A program made the translations under genes and the position numbers. DNA of 64,000 nucleotides, from positions 2,247,997-2,311,996 of the forward strand of contig CM071570.1 in the NCBI GenBank assembly GCA_036426205.1. The letters run 5' to 3'. The notes under the pieces were generated by a model. That model ran no database searches. It saw only the letters and a program-made list of their open reading frames with translations, and was not told the origin of the DNA. Below are positions 10,622 to 21,759 of the stretch, piece by piece. The stretch's first letter is position 1; each line of letters opens with the position of its first letter. Source of the DNA: Ascaphus truei (Eukaryota; Chordata; Amphibia; Anura; Ascaphidae).

Positions 10622-11506
10622 GGGGGACTTTAGACGAACTTCATCTGTTTATTGATTATCTCAACAACAATCTTCAGTTTACATGAGATATTCATTTACA
10701 TCATATTCATTTTTCAGATTTGTATTTATAGGTCGCTGTTGATCAGTAACTTCACACCGACATATTTAGAAAACCCAATTCCAGAAATACACTTCTGCAT
10801 GCTACAAGTTGCCATAGTCGTACTCTATTTAAAGGCATTCCATACGGATAAATTTTGCGTCTACGTCGCAATTGTTCCAATATGGATGACTTTGAATATA
10901 GATCTGAAAAATGATACCATAGATTCATATCTAGGGGATACAAGAGACAGACACTTGTAGAAGCATATTCCAATGCCTTGGCCAAAACTACAGAGGACCT
11001 TTATTGAACCTAACAATGGTACATTTCACAACAGAAAAATAACAAGATGTAGTGGAATTTCCCAATCAAAAGATTTGTCCGATTGTGACCCTCCATATTT
11101 TATCACACAATATAGCAATCAAGCTTATGCTATAAAATCCATAATTAAAAAACACTGGAACATCCTCCCAACGGATCCTCTGTTGAGAGATATTGTAGCA
11201 ACTCAACCCAAATTTGTATCTAAGAAATCTCAGACACCTCGTAATATCATATCTCCTACAGTAGTATGTTAAAAACCAACCATCCAAATCACGAGATTTC
11301 TTTCCAAAATTTTTGGGGTACTATCCATGTGGTCATTGCAAAATTTGTAGATACATAATGAAAACTAAAGTATTTGATAATATGGAGGGAACAAGGACAT
11401 TCAATATTCTATCCTTCATCACATGTAATACAGAGTTTGTAATTTATATGTTGATTTGTGGGTGTAACAAAAGGTACGTAGGTCTTACTACAAGACCCTT
11501 CAAGAT
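10622..11506 (+). pseudogene. Penelope-like element (PLE2), RT C-terminus to GIY-YIG
   Basis: Plus-strand frames with several shifts match the second half of a PLE protein. They give LHLFIDYLNNNLQFT, DIFRKPNSRNTLLHATSCHS, then a GIPYG..LRLRRNCS block at about 10832-10885. IIKKHWNILPTDPLL lies at about 11137-11181, a CGHCKICRY zinc-knuckle-like motif at about 11325-11355, and the GIY-YIG start (CNKRYVGLTTRPFKI) at about 11464-11508. The copy is 5'-truncated. Its endonuclease is cut by a solo LTR and resumes at 12328. It is a different family from the PLEs at 26-35 kb and 61-64 kb. Confidence 0.8.
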
Positions 11507-12327
11507 TGTCAGGAATCAGCGTTCTCCACGCTCCCCACACAGAGCACTCCCTCCCCGCAGGGAGCCCCATGACACACAAAACAATCCTGCCTTACCGGCC
11601 TCCACGGTTCCCCGCCCCTGCCGCCGTCGCGGGATCACTCTCCTCGGTGATTCCTCTGTACAGCGCCGCGCGCGCCCACGCCCTCCTGCACGCACACCTG
11701 CACCATCCACTGGCTCGGTTCACGCGCGTACACGAGTTACGGAGCACGCTCAGTCTGCACACTCTTCTTCCCGTCCCCCGGACCTCAGGCTCCGCCCCCG
11801 CACACTGCACGAGCATATTCAGGTTACCAACAAGACTCACCTGGCCTGTTATGCCTGCACCAATCTGCAGTGTCTCCCTGTAGCACTTCCTGTCCCGCCT
11901 CCGTTCCTAATTGGACCTTCCTGCTTTATCTAGCTCCTCTCTGCTCTCAGTCTTTGCTCAACATAGTCTCTGTATGGAAGTACTTCTGGATTCTCTCAGT
12001 GTTTTCACAGGTTCTGACGCAGCTCGTACGACTACCCCCTCTGGCTCTCGATCTCGGCACTCCTTGGACAACGCACACTCTTGTAACCCCTTGAACACGG
12101 CTTGGACTACGACCTATCTCCACTCTCCACTCCCTGAACTCGGCAAAGCATTCATCACTCTATCTCTACAACCGGTACCGGCAAGTATTGTCTACCTTAC
12201 TACACCTGGCCTGGCAACACTTTATACCACACTCCGGACATGCTCCCTTTGCTGCGGGTGCGTGTATTACCACTTCCCCCTTCAGCTCAGGGGACGGGTC
12301 TGGTCTGCGGGCAGTACCGGCGTAACA
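11507..12327 (+). mobile_element. Solo LTR with AAGAT target duplication
   Basis: This 821-bp non-coding element begins TGTCAGG and ends GTAACA. It is flanked by the perfect 5-bp direct repeat AAGAT (11502-11506 and 12328-12332). TG...CA ends with a 5-bp duplication are the hallmarks of an LTR, here solo because no internal region or second LTR follows. It lies inside the GIY-YIG reading frame of PLE2. The C-rich 3' half resembles Gypsy-type LTRs of amphibians, but that assignment is inference. Confidence 0.85.
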
Positions 12328-12552
12328 AAGATTCATATCATGGAGCATATGAGACTTATTCTCAAAAAAGACCAGATACATCTGGTTTCTAAACACTTTA
12401 GCATATGCCAACCAGGGGCTTTGTATAACTTTAAATGTTTAGCAACCGAACATGTCAAAGCCCATCTAAGAGGAGGTGACGGGATCAATGTTCTGTATGG
12501 GACAGAAGAAATACACTCCCTTGCCGGGCAGTCGCCATCTTGGGTGGAATAG
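12328..12552 (+). pseudogene. PLE2 GIY-YIG domain, C-terminal remainder
   Basis: The frame resumes after the solo LTR with HIMEHMRLILKKDQIHLVSK, then HVKAHLRGGDGINVLYGTEE. The EH pair and the RGGD block are typical of the PLE GIY-YIG region. The terminal WIxKL segment is lost, and the frame ends in unrelated residues at 12552. Confidence 0.75.
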
Positions 12553-13068
12553 AGTGTTTATGTATAGCGCAACCCTCCCGTTTTTGTAGAGGGCCCGCTC
12601 TCCTGATCCATCTGCAGCACATGGTAGTCTCTGACCAGTGGGACATCAATGTACCCCAGGCTAGGCAAAACTCCATCATGCAGCATACTGCAAATGATTG
12701 CAGACCAATACAAGTGCTCTGTGGTTCATAGTCTGGCTACTGGCTACTCTGGGCTTCTCCCTGTAGTACTCGGGCGTTACCTCCTCTTGGCTGCCAGTAT
12801 TGCAGACCCTCTCCAGAAGCTCCTGACCCATGTTAACCAGACTACTCCCTTTAGGCATCATACGACTACCCGCCTCAGGGTGACTAGGACCGCTATAGCC
12901 TTGTCTCCAGACCACTTCACCCCTTAGGGTGCTTTGCGAGGTTTCTGTTCCTACTGACTACCCCTAGACTCCCTCCTTCCTTAGCACTTGCTCTGGTAGC
13001 TGACATTCTTTTCTTTCAGTTCTGCTTCGCTGAAAGCCTGTCCTGATAATCTCAGCAGCGCCTCCAAA
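12553..13068. other. Unassigned sequence
   Basis: This is non-coding, probably repeat-derived sequence. It contains GCAGCGCCTCCA just before family B copy B1, so it may be part of a longer LTR-like element. Confidence 0.35.
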
Positions 13069-13794
13069 TGTAGCCCATGTTCCCCCCTGGCATGTGGTGC
13101 ATACCTGCTGGCTTACAGTTGATCTGTGTCTCCAGCATGATGGTAGGGGATGTCAGGACAGGCTTCTGCGGTATAACTGATTTGTACTCACGGTGACCGC
13201 GCCTCCATCTCGTGCAGACCCCAGGGATGCGGGGTGAAATCCCTGCAAGAGAACTCTTCACTCTCCTCCCTGATAGATTTCAGTCCCAGGCAAGGAGGTA
13301 TAATGAACAACTGGAATACTTTATTTTCACTGTACACTACACAGCATACACAGCAACACTGGATATTTGAGCTTAGGGCTTTCACCCTCAGGATGTCCCT
13401 GGACCTTCACTCCCAGCCAAAGGCCACCAGGAGCAGTCCTAGCTCTTCCCTTACTCCCTGGTAGAGTAAGGGGAACAGTCTCCCACTGCTCCCCTAAGGG
13501 AGGGCCACAAACTGACAGAGCCCTGCACAGCTTGGTATGGGTAGACCTGCCTCTCTCAAGGGTAGAGGCAACTGATTAAATTGAGGAAGAACAGCTCATT
13601 AAGTACAGGCAAAGCAGGAACCACACCCGTGCCATGGATTGGACACAAGGCCTGGTTGCACCGCCTTCTCTGTGACTCACTGAGGCTGCATAGAAGTGGG
13701 GAAAACCCATGATTACTCCTGGCAAGCCTGCTTTTACTAGGGCTTACTGCCAGGAGGAGGGCAGACTGGTAGCCCAAAACCAGCCAGTGCTACA
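13069..13794 (+). mobile_element. Family B LTR-like repeat, copy B1
   Basis: It starts TGTAGCCC and ends GTGCTACA. Landmarks shared with copies at 15805 and 58100 include GTGGTGCATACCTGCTGGC, a GCGCCTCCATCT box, AGCTCTTCCC, GGGGAAAACCCAT and a GGTAGCC end. The TGTA...TACA termini suggest an LTR. The flanking 5-mers CCAAA and CTAAT match only partly, so the target duplication is not proven. Confidence 0.5.
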
Positions 13795-14212
13795 CTAATA
13801 TTATGTTTAATTCTGCAATTGAATGTTATTATTAACTACAATTAAGTGTTAGTAACTCAAAGTGACATTATTAACCCTTATCACATATTACGTGTAAGCA
13901 TTACTATATACATTTAGAATGTGTTTTTTATTATTGTGTACTGATATGTTACAGGCCTCAGGGCATCAGTACTAGTGCAGTATATTTGCATTCTCGCATG
14001 GATAGGTGGGATTAGGTCTGTATAGGGGGCTTTGTTTTACGAGCTGTCTGTACAGGCTCTCAGGAATGTTAAGTGACAGATATTCACACAGCCGTCTAGA
14101 CACGTGCAGAAACCCGCCCCCTAATTCACAGGGCATTTAATTAAGCATATGTGCTGTTATATTACCAGGTGATGTCTTTTTCTTCCCATGTTGTATTGCA
14201 CCACTGATTATA
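13795..14212. other. Unassigned AT-rich sequence
   Basis: No coding frame or recognisable element was seen between family B copy B1 and a LINE fragment. Confidence 0.4.
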
Positions 14213-14610
14213 TTGGCACCCTATAACCACAACACACATCACTGCGAAATGCTCAAAGAACTAGACTGGTCATCACTTGAGTCCAGGCGCAAAGTTCACC
14301 TTTCCTGTCTTGCCTTCAAATACTTTATGGGCAAGCTACCCAGCTATCTGAACAAGCTCCTCACAAGTACCACACGCAGCACTTCTCATCTGAGATCTGA
14401 CTCCAAAAGACTGTTCATGGTCCCAAGGTTCAGCAAAGTATCCGGCCGTTCCTCCTTCTCTTACCATGCACCCCAAAACTGGAACAACCTACCGGAGACT
14501 CTCACATCCACCACCAGTCTAAGTTCTTTCAAAACTAAAGCTGTCTGACATTTTAATCTGGTCTGGAACTGTTACATACGCCTATAATATATATTATCTG
14601 TAACTGTTAC
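14213..14610 (+). mobile_element. LINE 3' fragment (CR1/L2/Rex1-like)
   Basis: The frame gives HCEMLKELDWSSLESRRKVH, then LAFKYFMGKLPSYLNKLL and APQNWNNLPETLTSTTSLSS. This is nearly identical to the C-terminal end of the LINE at 21760-23132. It is truncated at 5' and lacks the full 3' tail. Confidence 0.85.
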
Positions 14611-15076
14611 ATAGGGAGAAGGTTGTTTTGTGTCTGTGGATCCAGTATCCGTTTTATGTAGTTCAAATAAAGGATTTTTTAATATATTTTTTCTGGTGAG
14701 TCTGAGTTTTGCTACAGGAGCGGCTGTTTTCCTGATCTTTGCCACTTCCTCCATGACTTCATGATCAGATTGACGCCACGGAGGGACGCCGATCACCCAT
14801 CCGGGTGCAACGCCTAACCAGGAGATTACAAGGGACGGTTCAATCTTGAGTACAAGATTACAATACCGATCGACGGGACAGTGTACTTATGCAGCCGCGT
14901 CGCCATTAGGTTTTCCTTGGCGGCTTACCAAGCGGGTTTGCACTCCCCTTCTCTCCCCCTAATTGGTTATCTCCTAACGGCTCCGCATTTACTTACTGAT
15001 TACTTGATGGCCGATCGCTTCTGATGTCCGGTTGTCCTGTGGGCTTGCAGACGGCAGTTCTATGTTCTCCTTGGCT
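14611..15076. other. Unassigned sequence
   Basis: No gene seen. It contains AATAAAGGATTTTTTAATAT, a possible old polyadenylation signal. Confidence 0.35.
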
Positions 15077-15234
15077 CTCCCCAGCTGCCGGCCTCCCTAA
15101 CCAACACTAACACTGTCCCACGCCGAGCCTCTGATGCTGGTGCGTGCACGCACCGATGTCAGAGAGGCCCGGTGCACGTTGACGTCAGAGGCTCGGCGTG
15201 GAACAGTCAGAGAGGGAGGCCCGCAGCTGGGGAG
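15077..15234. repeat. 158-bp palindromic element
   Basis: CTCCCCAGCTGCCGGCCTCC on the left pairs with GGAGGCCCGCAGCTGGGGAG on the right. Inner arms CCACGCCGAGCCTCTGA and TCAGAGGCTCGGCGTGG pair perfectly. The hairpin is probably a palindromic MITE core. Downstream, a GGGACACTTGTCCCGGCTCT block at about 15349 recurs at about 47804. Confidence 0.75.
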
Positions 15235-15804
15235 CGTCGTGGCCTGGTGGTAATTAGAGGACTGGTAGCCGAGCAAAGAAGTTGGGCATGGCCAGAGGCC
15301 TGACGGCACAACTTCCAACGCTGGCCGGGCCCAGACAGCCCCCGGTCCCGGGACACTTGTCCCGGCTCTACCCCCTTGTTGGCGTCCCTGATGTAAATGT
15401 ACCACTTATTTATTTTGCTTATCCTGGTCTAATGGGCATACATTTACTGATAAAACTCACGGAGCATAACCTACCATTTTTAATTTTCAAAAATTGAACC
15501 CCAAAAGCCTTAACCCAACTGATTTTGTTTTTGAATTTCTTATAACATTTTCCCCTAACTATAACCACTTCTTCTGCATTAAGACCCCACACCGGGATTT
15601 TGAGTTTGGCACCAATTTGCCGAAAAGTTCCCAAAAAAATGCCAAAGCAAAATGCTGCATTGAAAGAGAATAGATTCAGAATATAAAGAAGAAACTTCTT
15701 TGGTAACCCCAAATAAACTCAATACGATACAGGCTCCCTAACATCTGGAATGTATTTTCTCAAAACCTAAAATAAGTCTTTTAAATCACAAAACGTTTTG
15801 CAAC
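15235..15804. other. Unassigned sequence with a shared GGGACACTTGTCCC block
   Basis: The block at about 15349-15390 is also found near 47804-47855, so it belongs to a dispersed repeat. The remainder is AT-rich. A 97-codon minus frame at 15419-15712 has no recognisable family. Confidence 0.35.
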
Positions 15805-17815
15805 TGTAACAGTGTTTCCCCCATCCTCTGGCAGATTCCCCTGTTACCAGGTGTGTGGTGCATGCTACCTGTTGGCTCACAGGATGCTGATTGGTTGTGG
15901 GGACTGCAGGACAGGCTTCTGGTTATATACACCCGACTTTTACTCCATGGTACTCAGCGCCTCCATCTGCCGTAAGCTCCAGGTGTATGGAGGCGATCTC
16001 CTATGGTAGAAACCGTTACCTCAAGTAAAATCATATACCAGGCATATTGAACTGGAACGGATTTATTCCTGTACACACATAGTATTACGCCAGTCCTCTG
16101 CCCAATACAGTCTCTGTCCTGGTCTCCGAACTTAGGATGGTCGCTGGCCCTTCACTACGGGTCAGGGGCCCCTGCAGCAGTCCCTGCTCTTCCCCAACTC
16201 TCTAACAGAACCAGGGGAAAAGGTGATCTCTCACTCCCCACCCTTAGGGAAGAGGAGCGGGCCCTGCCAGTGCACAGCAGTCCTGCGTGATACCTTGTGT
16301 CTCTCCCATAGGGAAGAGGACCGGGCCCTGTCAGTGCACAGCAGTCCTGCGTGATACCTTGTGTCTCTCCCTTAGGGAAGAGGAGCGGGCCCTGCAGTGA
16401 CAGCCGTCCTGCGTGATACCTGTGTCTCTCCTTAGGAGGAGAGGACGCGGCCCTGCCAGTGCCACAGAGTCCTTGCGTGATACCTTGGGTCTCTCCCTTA
16501 GGGAGAGGAGCGGCCTGCCAGTGCACAGCAGTCCTGGTGATACGTGCGTCTTCCTAGGAAGAGGAGGCGGGCCTGCAGTGCACAGCATCCTGCGTGATAC
16601 CTTGTGTCTCTCCCTTAGGGAGAGGGAGCGGGCCCTGCCAGTGCACAGCAGTCCTGCGTGATACCTTGTGTCTCTCCCTAGGGAAGAGGAGCGGGCCCTG
16701 CCAGTGCACAGCAGTCCTGGTGATACCTTGTGCTCTCTTAGGGAAGAGAGGCGGGCCCCGCCGTCCAGTACAGCAGTCCTGGTGTACTTGTGTCTCTCCT
16801 AGGGGAAGAGGACAGCGGGCTCCTGCCAGTGCACAGCAGTCCTGCGTGATACCTGTCTCTCTCCTAGGGAAGAGACCGGGCCCTGCCAGTGCACACCGGC
16901 GGTAGATACCTTGGGTCTCTCCTAGGGAAGAGGGAGCGGGCCCTCCAGTGCACAGCAGTCCTGCGTGTACCTTGTGTCTCTCCTAGAGAGAAGAGGAGCG
17001 GGCCTCAGTGACACAGCAGTCCTGCGTGATACCTGTGGTCTCTTCCCATAGGGAAGAGGAGCGGGCTGCCAGTGGACAGACAGTCCTGCGTGATACCTGT
17101 GTCTTCTCCTTAGGGAAGAGGGACGGGCCCTGCCAGTGCACAGAGTCCTGCGTGATACCTTGTGTCTCTCCTAGGGAAGAGGAGCGGGGGCCTGCCACAG
17201 CAGCAGCGTGATACCTTGTGCTCTCACATAGGGAAGAGGACCAGGCCGCTTTGGAACAGTAGTGACGTCCTGCTGTGATCCTTGTGTCTCTCCCTTAGGG
17301 AAGAGGACCGGGCCCTGCCAGTGCACAGCAGTCCTGCGTGATACCTTGTGTCTCTCCCTTAGGGAAGAGGACCGGGCCCTGCCAGTGCACAGCAGTCCTG
17401 CGTGATACCTTGTGTCTCTCCCTTAGGGAAGAGGAGCGGGCCCTGCCAGTGCACAGCAGTCCTGCGTGATACCTTGTGTCTCTCCCATAGGGAAGAGGAG
17501 CGGGCAACGTCAGTGCACAGCAGTCCTGTGTGATACCTTGTCTCTCACAACGGTAGAGACACTACTGAATTTGGGGTTGCAACTCCCTTAAGTACAGTAG
17601 GGGAAGGTACTAGGTCCGAACCCAGGATTGGGCAAAACTCAGACCCAATCCCACCTCCTCCCCTGTCACTCAAGGAAGCTGCCTGTGTGGGGAAAACCCA
17701 TAATTGATACTGGCACTGCCTGCTCTTACCAGGACTTGCGTGCCAGTGAGAGCAGAATGGTAGCCAGAAACCATCCATGGCTACCTAACACCCTCACAAC
17801 CTTTGCAGCCAAAGA
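15805..17815 (+). mobile_element. Family B LTR-like repeat, copy B2, with internal minisatellite
   Basis: The left part (TGTAACAG start, GTGTGGTGCATGCTACCTG, GCGCCTCCATCTGCCGTAAG, TTATTCCTGTACAC) and the right part (CCTGTCACTCAAGG, GGGGAAAACCCATAATTGAT, a GGTAGCC..CATGGCTAC end) match family B. Between them lies about 1.3 kb of 64-bp tandem units, so the element was enlarged from inside. Confidence 0.55.
16225..17545. repeat. 64-bp minisatellite, about 20 units
   Basis: The unit is CTTAGGGAAGAGGAGCGGGC, CCTGCCAGTGCACAGCAGTC, CTGCGTGATACCTTGTGTCT and CTCC. Units at both edges are nearly perfect (for example 17290-17480), whereas the middle (16400-17270) is full of one-base indels. Frames on either strand here are by-products of the repeat. 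Confidence 0.93.
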
Positions 17816-18254
17816 ATAATGGTAATCAGGTAAAGAAAACCCTCAGCTGAACTACTAGCGAAACCACTTATGTTTCTATTAAAGCAGCTACAACTTCAGC
17901 TAACCCATTATCTGCCGACACGATGAAACCAAAATGTACCCTCACTGAGCACCACGCTCCCGTTTAATAGCTCTATTGTCTGACGGAGTGCTAGCTCATG
18001 TGGTTCGGAATGCAATGTTTCCGGTGTGTCTGTGTTTTGCTGGGGTGCTTTCTGGGGGCTCGGTGATGCCGGTGACCCCTCAGTTGTCAGAGCTCTTATT
18101 GCCCCCAGAAACCACCATGTAGTAATAGTCGGGCTGTAGCTCTCCTGAGTGCTTGGGGGTTACTAGGACGGGTGTAAGGCGCTACGCTCTGGGTGGTTTT
18201 TCCTTAGAAGTGCTGGTTACTGTGATGTTACCATCCCAGGTATAGGATTTATTT
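17816..18254. other. Unassigned sequence
   Basis: No coding frame, array or terminal repeats seen between family B copy B2 and family A copy A2. Confidence 0.35.
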
Positions 18255-19500
18255 TGTATGTGTAGCCCCCTTCCCCCCGTGTCTAGGGTGACTGCGTGTG
18301 CTGCGCTTTACCTGATAGGCTCACAGGAGACCTGATCCTCCGCTGCAGGGAGCCTGGGGTGTACCTGATTCGTTCGATGACAGCGCCTCCACCTGAGGAA
18401 GGATCCTAGCACTGGTGGATATCCCCTCACAGGACCCAATATAAGGAACACACACACACACACTTGTATATAGTAACAGGGTTACTGAACATAGCTAACA
18501 CAATAGCATATGTTTTGCTGACCTCGCAGGGTCGTACCCACAGTGACCCGCTTTCCAATCACCACCCTATACACATTGGTGCAGTTCCCTCAAAATGCAG
18601 AGGTGCTCTGGGCACCTAACCACCCTAGTGTCCACAGGAGACAACCCACCCCAAAGTGTGTGGTAGCGCTACTCACAGGAAGTGTGTGCACTTGTTGGAA
18701 TTTGATATCTGCCCGGTGCTCCGGTACCCGGTACCACCAACTGATGAAAAGAGCCCCTCTGGTCCCATGCTGCCAGCGATGGTGACCGCCTCTATGTGGG
18801 GTGGACTCCGGCCGGAGTGTCCCACCGTGAAGAGAGTCTCTAGATCTTGCAGTGTTGGTCCACAGGCCGCAATTACTGTGCGGCTTCTTGCTGCCTCCCT
18901 GACACTGTACAACTTTGGGGGCAATGTCCCTATCTGAGGGGCCTGTCCCTGCACCACTCACAGGCTTTTGGGGTCTAAGGGCCTACCTGGGGCCTAAGGG
19001 GGAAACTAGGCCTAGTCTGGGGAAGCACAGCTCACTGAACACTACCTGTTCCTTCTCAGCTCCCCTTCCGACTGAAATGCGAGGTCTCAGCGCGCCAAAT
19101 GTAGCAATCTAGTCCTCCGTGATCTCTGCAGCTCGATTGGCTCCCGCGCGTCACGTGATCGCAGCCCCAGAGGCTGCTGGGGGCTGTAGTCCCATTCAGA
19201 GGCCTATGCTGTAATGGCCACTGCTCCTTTAAGGTCCCTGTACATACGCGAGCTCCTGTAATGGCCGCCGCAACCTCGGGTGCAACTGCGCATGCGCAAG
19301 CCTAATACTGCGCATGCGCAAGCCTAATACTGCGCATGCGCAAGCCTAATACTGCGCATGCGCGGCAATTTCCAACATGGCGCACTTACCGGCATCTCAC
19401 CGAGGAGCTCTGGCAACCCAATCGCCCCTCCAACCTCCCGCAACTCCCGGCACTCGTCGGCTGCACCTGCGCGGTCATATCGGGAGGTAAGGGGGCCAAT
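18255..19500 (+). mobile_element. Family A LTR-like repeat, copy A2
   Basis: It starts near TGTAGCCCCCTTCC and carries the family A landmarks: CAGCGCCTCCACCT at about 18390, CCTCACAGGACC, GTGCACTTGTTGG, a GGGCCTACCTGGGGCC block, GCTGGGGGCTGTAGTCCC at about 19172, and an ATGGCG box at 19377. It ends near GGAGGTAAGGGGGCC, a splice-donor-like string also present at the same place in copy A1. No coding region is attached. Confidence 0.6.
19287..19382 (+). promoter_or_regulatory. Four NRF1-like sites plus a YY1-like site
   Basis: TGCGCATGCGCA occurs at 19287, 19309 and 19331, with TGCGCATGCGCG at 19353. These are exact 22-bp steps created by a tandem repeat of the site and a 10-bp linker. AACATGGCG at 19374-19382 fits a YY1 box. 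Copies A1 and A3 have a single CATGCGC-type site in the same position, so the cluster arose by local amplification. Confidence 0.55.
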
Positions 19501-19650
19501 GGGGACCCAGGCGGGGACCTGGCCACATATGTTTGGCACATTTTTGCCTTAGCCTGTGCTGGATTCCTTTGCGGTCAGTAGGACTAAGGCAGGATCCTGG
19601 CTCGTTGAGTCTTGGTTGAGCCACAGTTACTGGATGTCTAATATTACTTG

Positions 19651-19684
<34 letters not shown>

Positions 19685-21004
19685 ACAAAGCATGTGTGTG
19701 CAGGAGGTATATAATTAATTAGGGTTAGGCAGGCAAGCCAAGTAAGAAGGATTATTGTACTTTATTAGCGCCCCGAGGATAATGTAAATAGCAGCCGTCT
19801 GCGAGGTAAGGTGCTTGGGGTGATTTGGGTGTCTGTCTGTCTGTCTGCTTTGTAAGGATCTTGTCATTGTGAGCGGTTAGATTAGGGATTTCCCTGCGAG
19901 CTCAGGTAACTGCAAAGTGAGACATGTCCCTACCTCTCCCTGCTCAGCAGGCTCTGTGCAGAGAGCGGGATTCTGGCATTGAGCAGACCTACCTTTGTTG
20001 TCAGATAGGCTTGCAATGTATACAATGTCTGGCAAAGTGCAGGTAAGTGGCGCTGCTCCACTACACTCATTTCTAGACTGTCCTTCATTTACTTTAGTTA
20101 AGGGCGGGGGTTGTTTTGGGGGTCAGTTGGGGCTAAACTGGGCTATGTTTAGCTCTGAGTTTGCCCTGGTTCCTCAAACACTTACCCTGCTAGCTGTCTG
20201 TGTTTTCTCTCCCGTTGGGAAATATCAACATCATTTGAAACAAAAAAAACTTTTAATATTAAGAGAATTTGGGAAATGTTTGCGAATATTATGACACAAG
20301 ATATGGTTTAATTATATTAATGATATAATTACAATGATTGATACACAATCCAGCTGCAGAGGTGGAGATAGATCAGAGAATTATTTGCCCCCATACTGTA
20401 TGACGATATAAGGGTTAACCCCATCCTGCCACCCCCAGGTTCCTATAGCTTATGCAATAGAAAGCCCATGTTTCCTGCTAGTATAGGTGCTATAGCCCCA
20501 TTGCCATTCACTCTGTCCCCTGGCGGTGTGCATACTATTCTTCCGCGCTGCTACACTTGTCTACGTCTTGGATTTAAGGCAACATGGCACTACTTGGCTG
20601 GGGAAGCATTAACCCCTTTAGGCCTGGATTCCCACTATATTTCAAGGTTCTTTGTTTACAGGCGCAGCCGTATTAAGAATTTTTGGGGCTCTGGGCTAAG
20701 TGTTAATGGGGGACCCCACCCAGGAAGGTGCAGAAGACCAGGCAATGACACGTGGGGTATCCGAGAAGACGCGTTTATTCACTATTGAATAAACCAGGAG
20801 CATAAGCTGCTTCATTCAGAGTAAAAATGTCACAAAACACTCGATTAGAACAGACCTGTTGAACAGTTCAAACTGCTGGGTTCCCGTTCCTCAGGGCGGC
20901 CTATCCAGGGTCTGTTACAATATATATTTATACCACCGCCACCAACCAAAGGAATTATTAAATACGTACGTACAGAGCCTCTGGTCTATTTAGTAAGAAA
21001 TCTA
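19501..21004. other. Unassigned sequence with a (CA)n microsatellite
   Basis: It contains a CA dinucleotide run at about 19650-19688 and (GTCT)n at 19832-19846. The rest shows no gene or element termini that I recognise. Confidence 0.4.
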
Positions 21005-21307
21005 AAAAATGGGTGTAAAATGGCGGTGCCCTGCGACCCGGTGGTAGGAGCTGGACCAAAACCGTTACAAAAGTATTTATTGGGGTTTCAACAGAAACCA
21101 AACATTACTCCAGACAGCCACTTCTGACTCGTTTCGTGCCGTGATGGTGCTTTATCTTTGCGATATCATCGCGGCACGACACGCGTCAGAGGTGGCTGTC
21201 TGGAGTGATGTGTTTTTTGTTGTAGCCTCAATAAATACTTTTTTAACAGTTTTGGTGCAGCTCCTGTTACCGGGTCGCAGGGCACCACCATTTTACACCC
21301 ATTTTTA
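21005..21307. repeat. 303-bp near-palindrome with hammerhead-like boxes
   Basis: Arms of about 145 bp (21005-21150 and 21160-21307) are inverted copies around a spacer of about 10 bp. Outer arm AAAATGGGTGTAAAATGGCG matches CCATTTTACACCCATTTT. Inner arm CAGACAGCCACTTCTGACTC matches ACGCGTCAGAGGTGGCTGTC. Each arm has the shape GATAAAGC or GATATC, hairpin, CGAAACGAGTC or CGACACGCGTC, resembling a degenerate hammerhead core. AATAAATA lies in each arm. Confidence 0.75.
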
Positions 21308-21759
21308 CATATCTTCTTACCGGCTGGAGCATGATCTCATCAGGACTGGCATTAGCTGCCCCACAGATGGACATGGATACTCTTCAGCTGTGAGTCTTTC
21401 TTCTGCTTATTATCCATGTGACATATAGGGCTAGTGTGTGACAGCAGGATATTTGGGGGTTGTGGGGTTGGGGTCGGGCTGATCGTCACCGCGCGGCTCC
21501 CCTTGCAGTGGGTCCTTCGGCACCGTTTTTTCCCTCCCCTCCCCTGTTCTCCCCCCCCCTCACCTGTTCCCTCCTCCCCCCCCCTGCTCTCCCCCCCTCC
21601 CCTCCGTTCTCCCCCTACCTGTGTTACCTGTCCACACTGCATTATTGTCCCACGATTAAAGTCTTTATTTGGGCAGCATTTACTGTATACAGTCTCAGTG
21701 CCTCGGCATTGGGATCAGTTCCCACACGCCACGGTTCATATTAAGAAAACGATACCGTA
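21308..21759. other. Unassigned, with a C-rich low-complexity tract
   Basis: 21530-21620 is a CCCCTCC-rich run. Otherwise I see no gene. Confidence 0.5.

Noticed and set aside
16155..17507. Multiple frames within the 64-bp array
   Set aside because: Repeat artefacts; indels break them between units.
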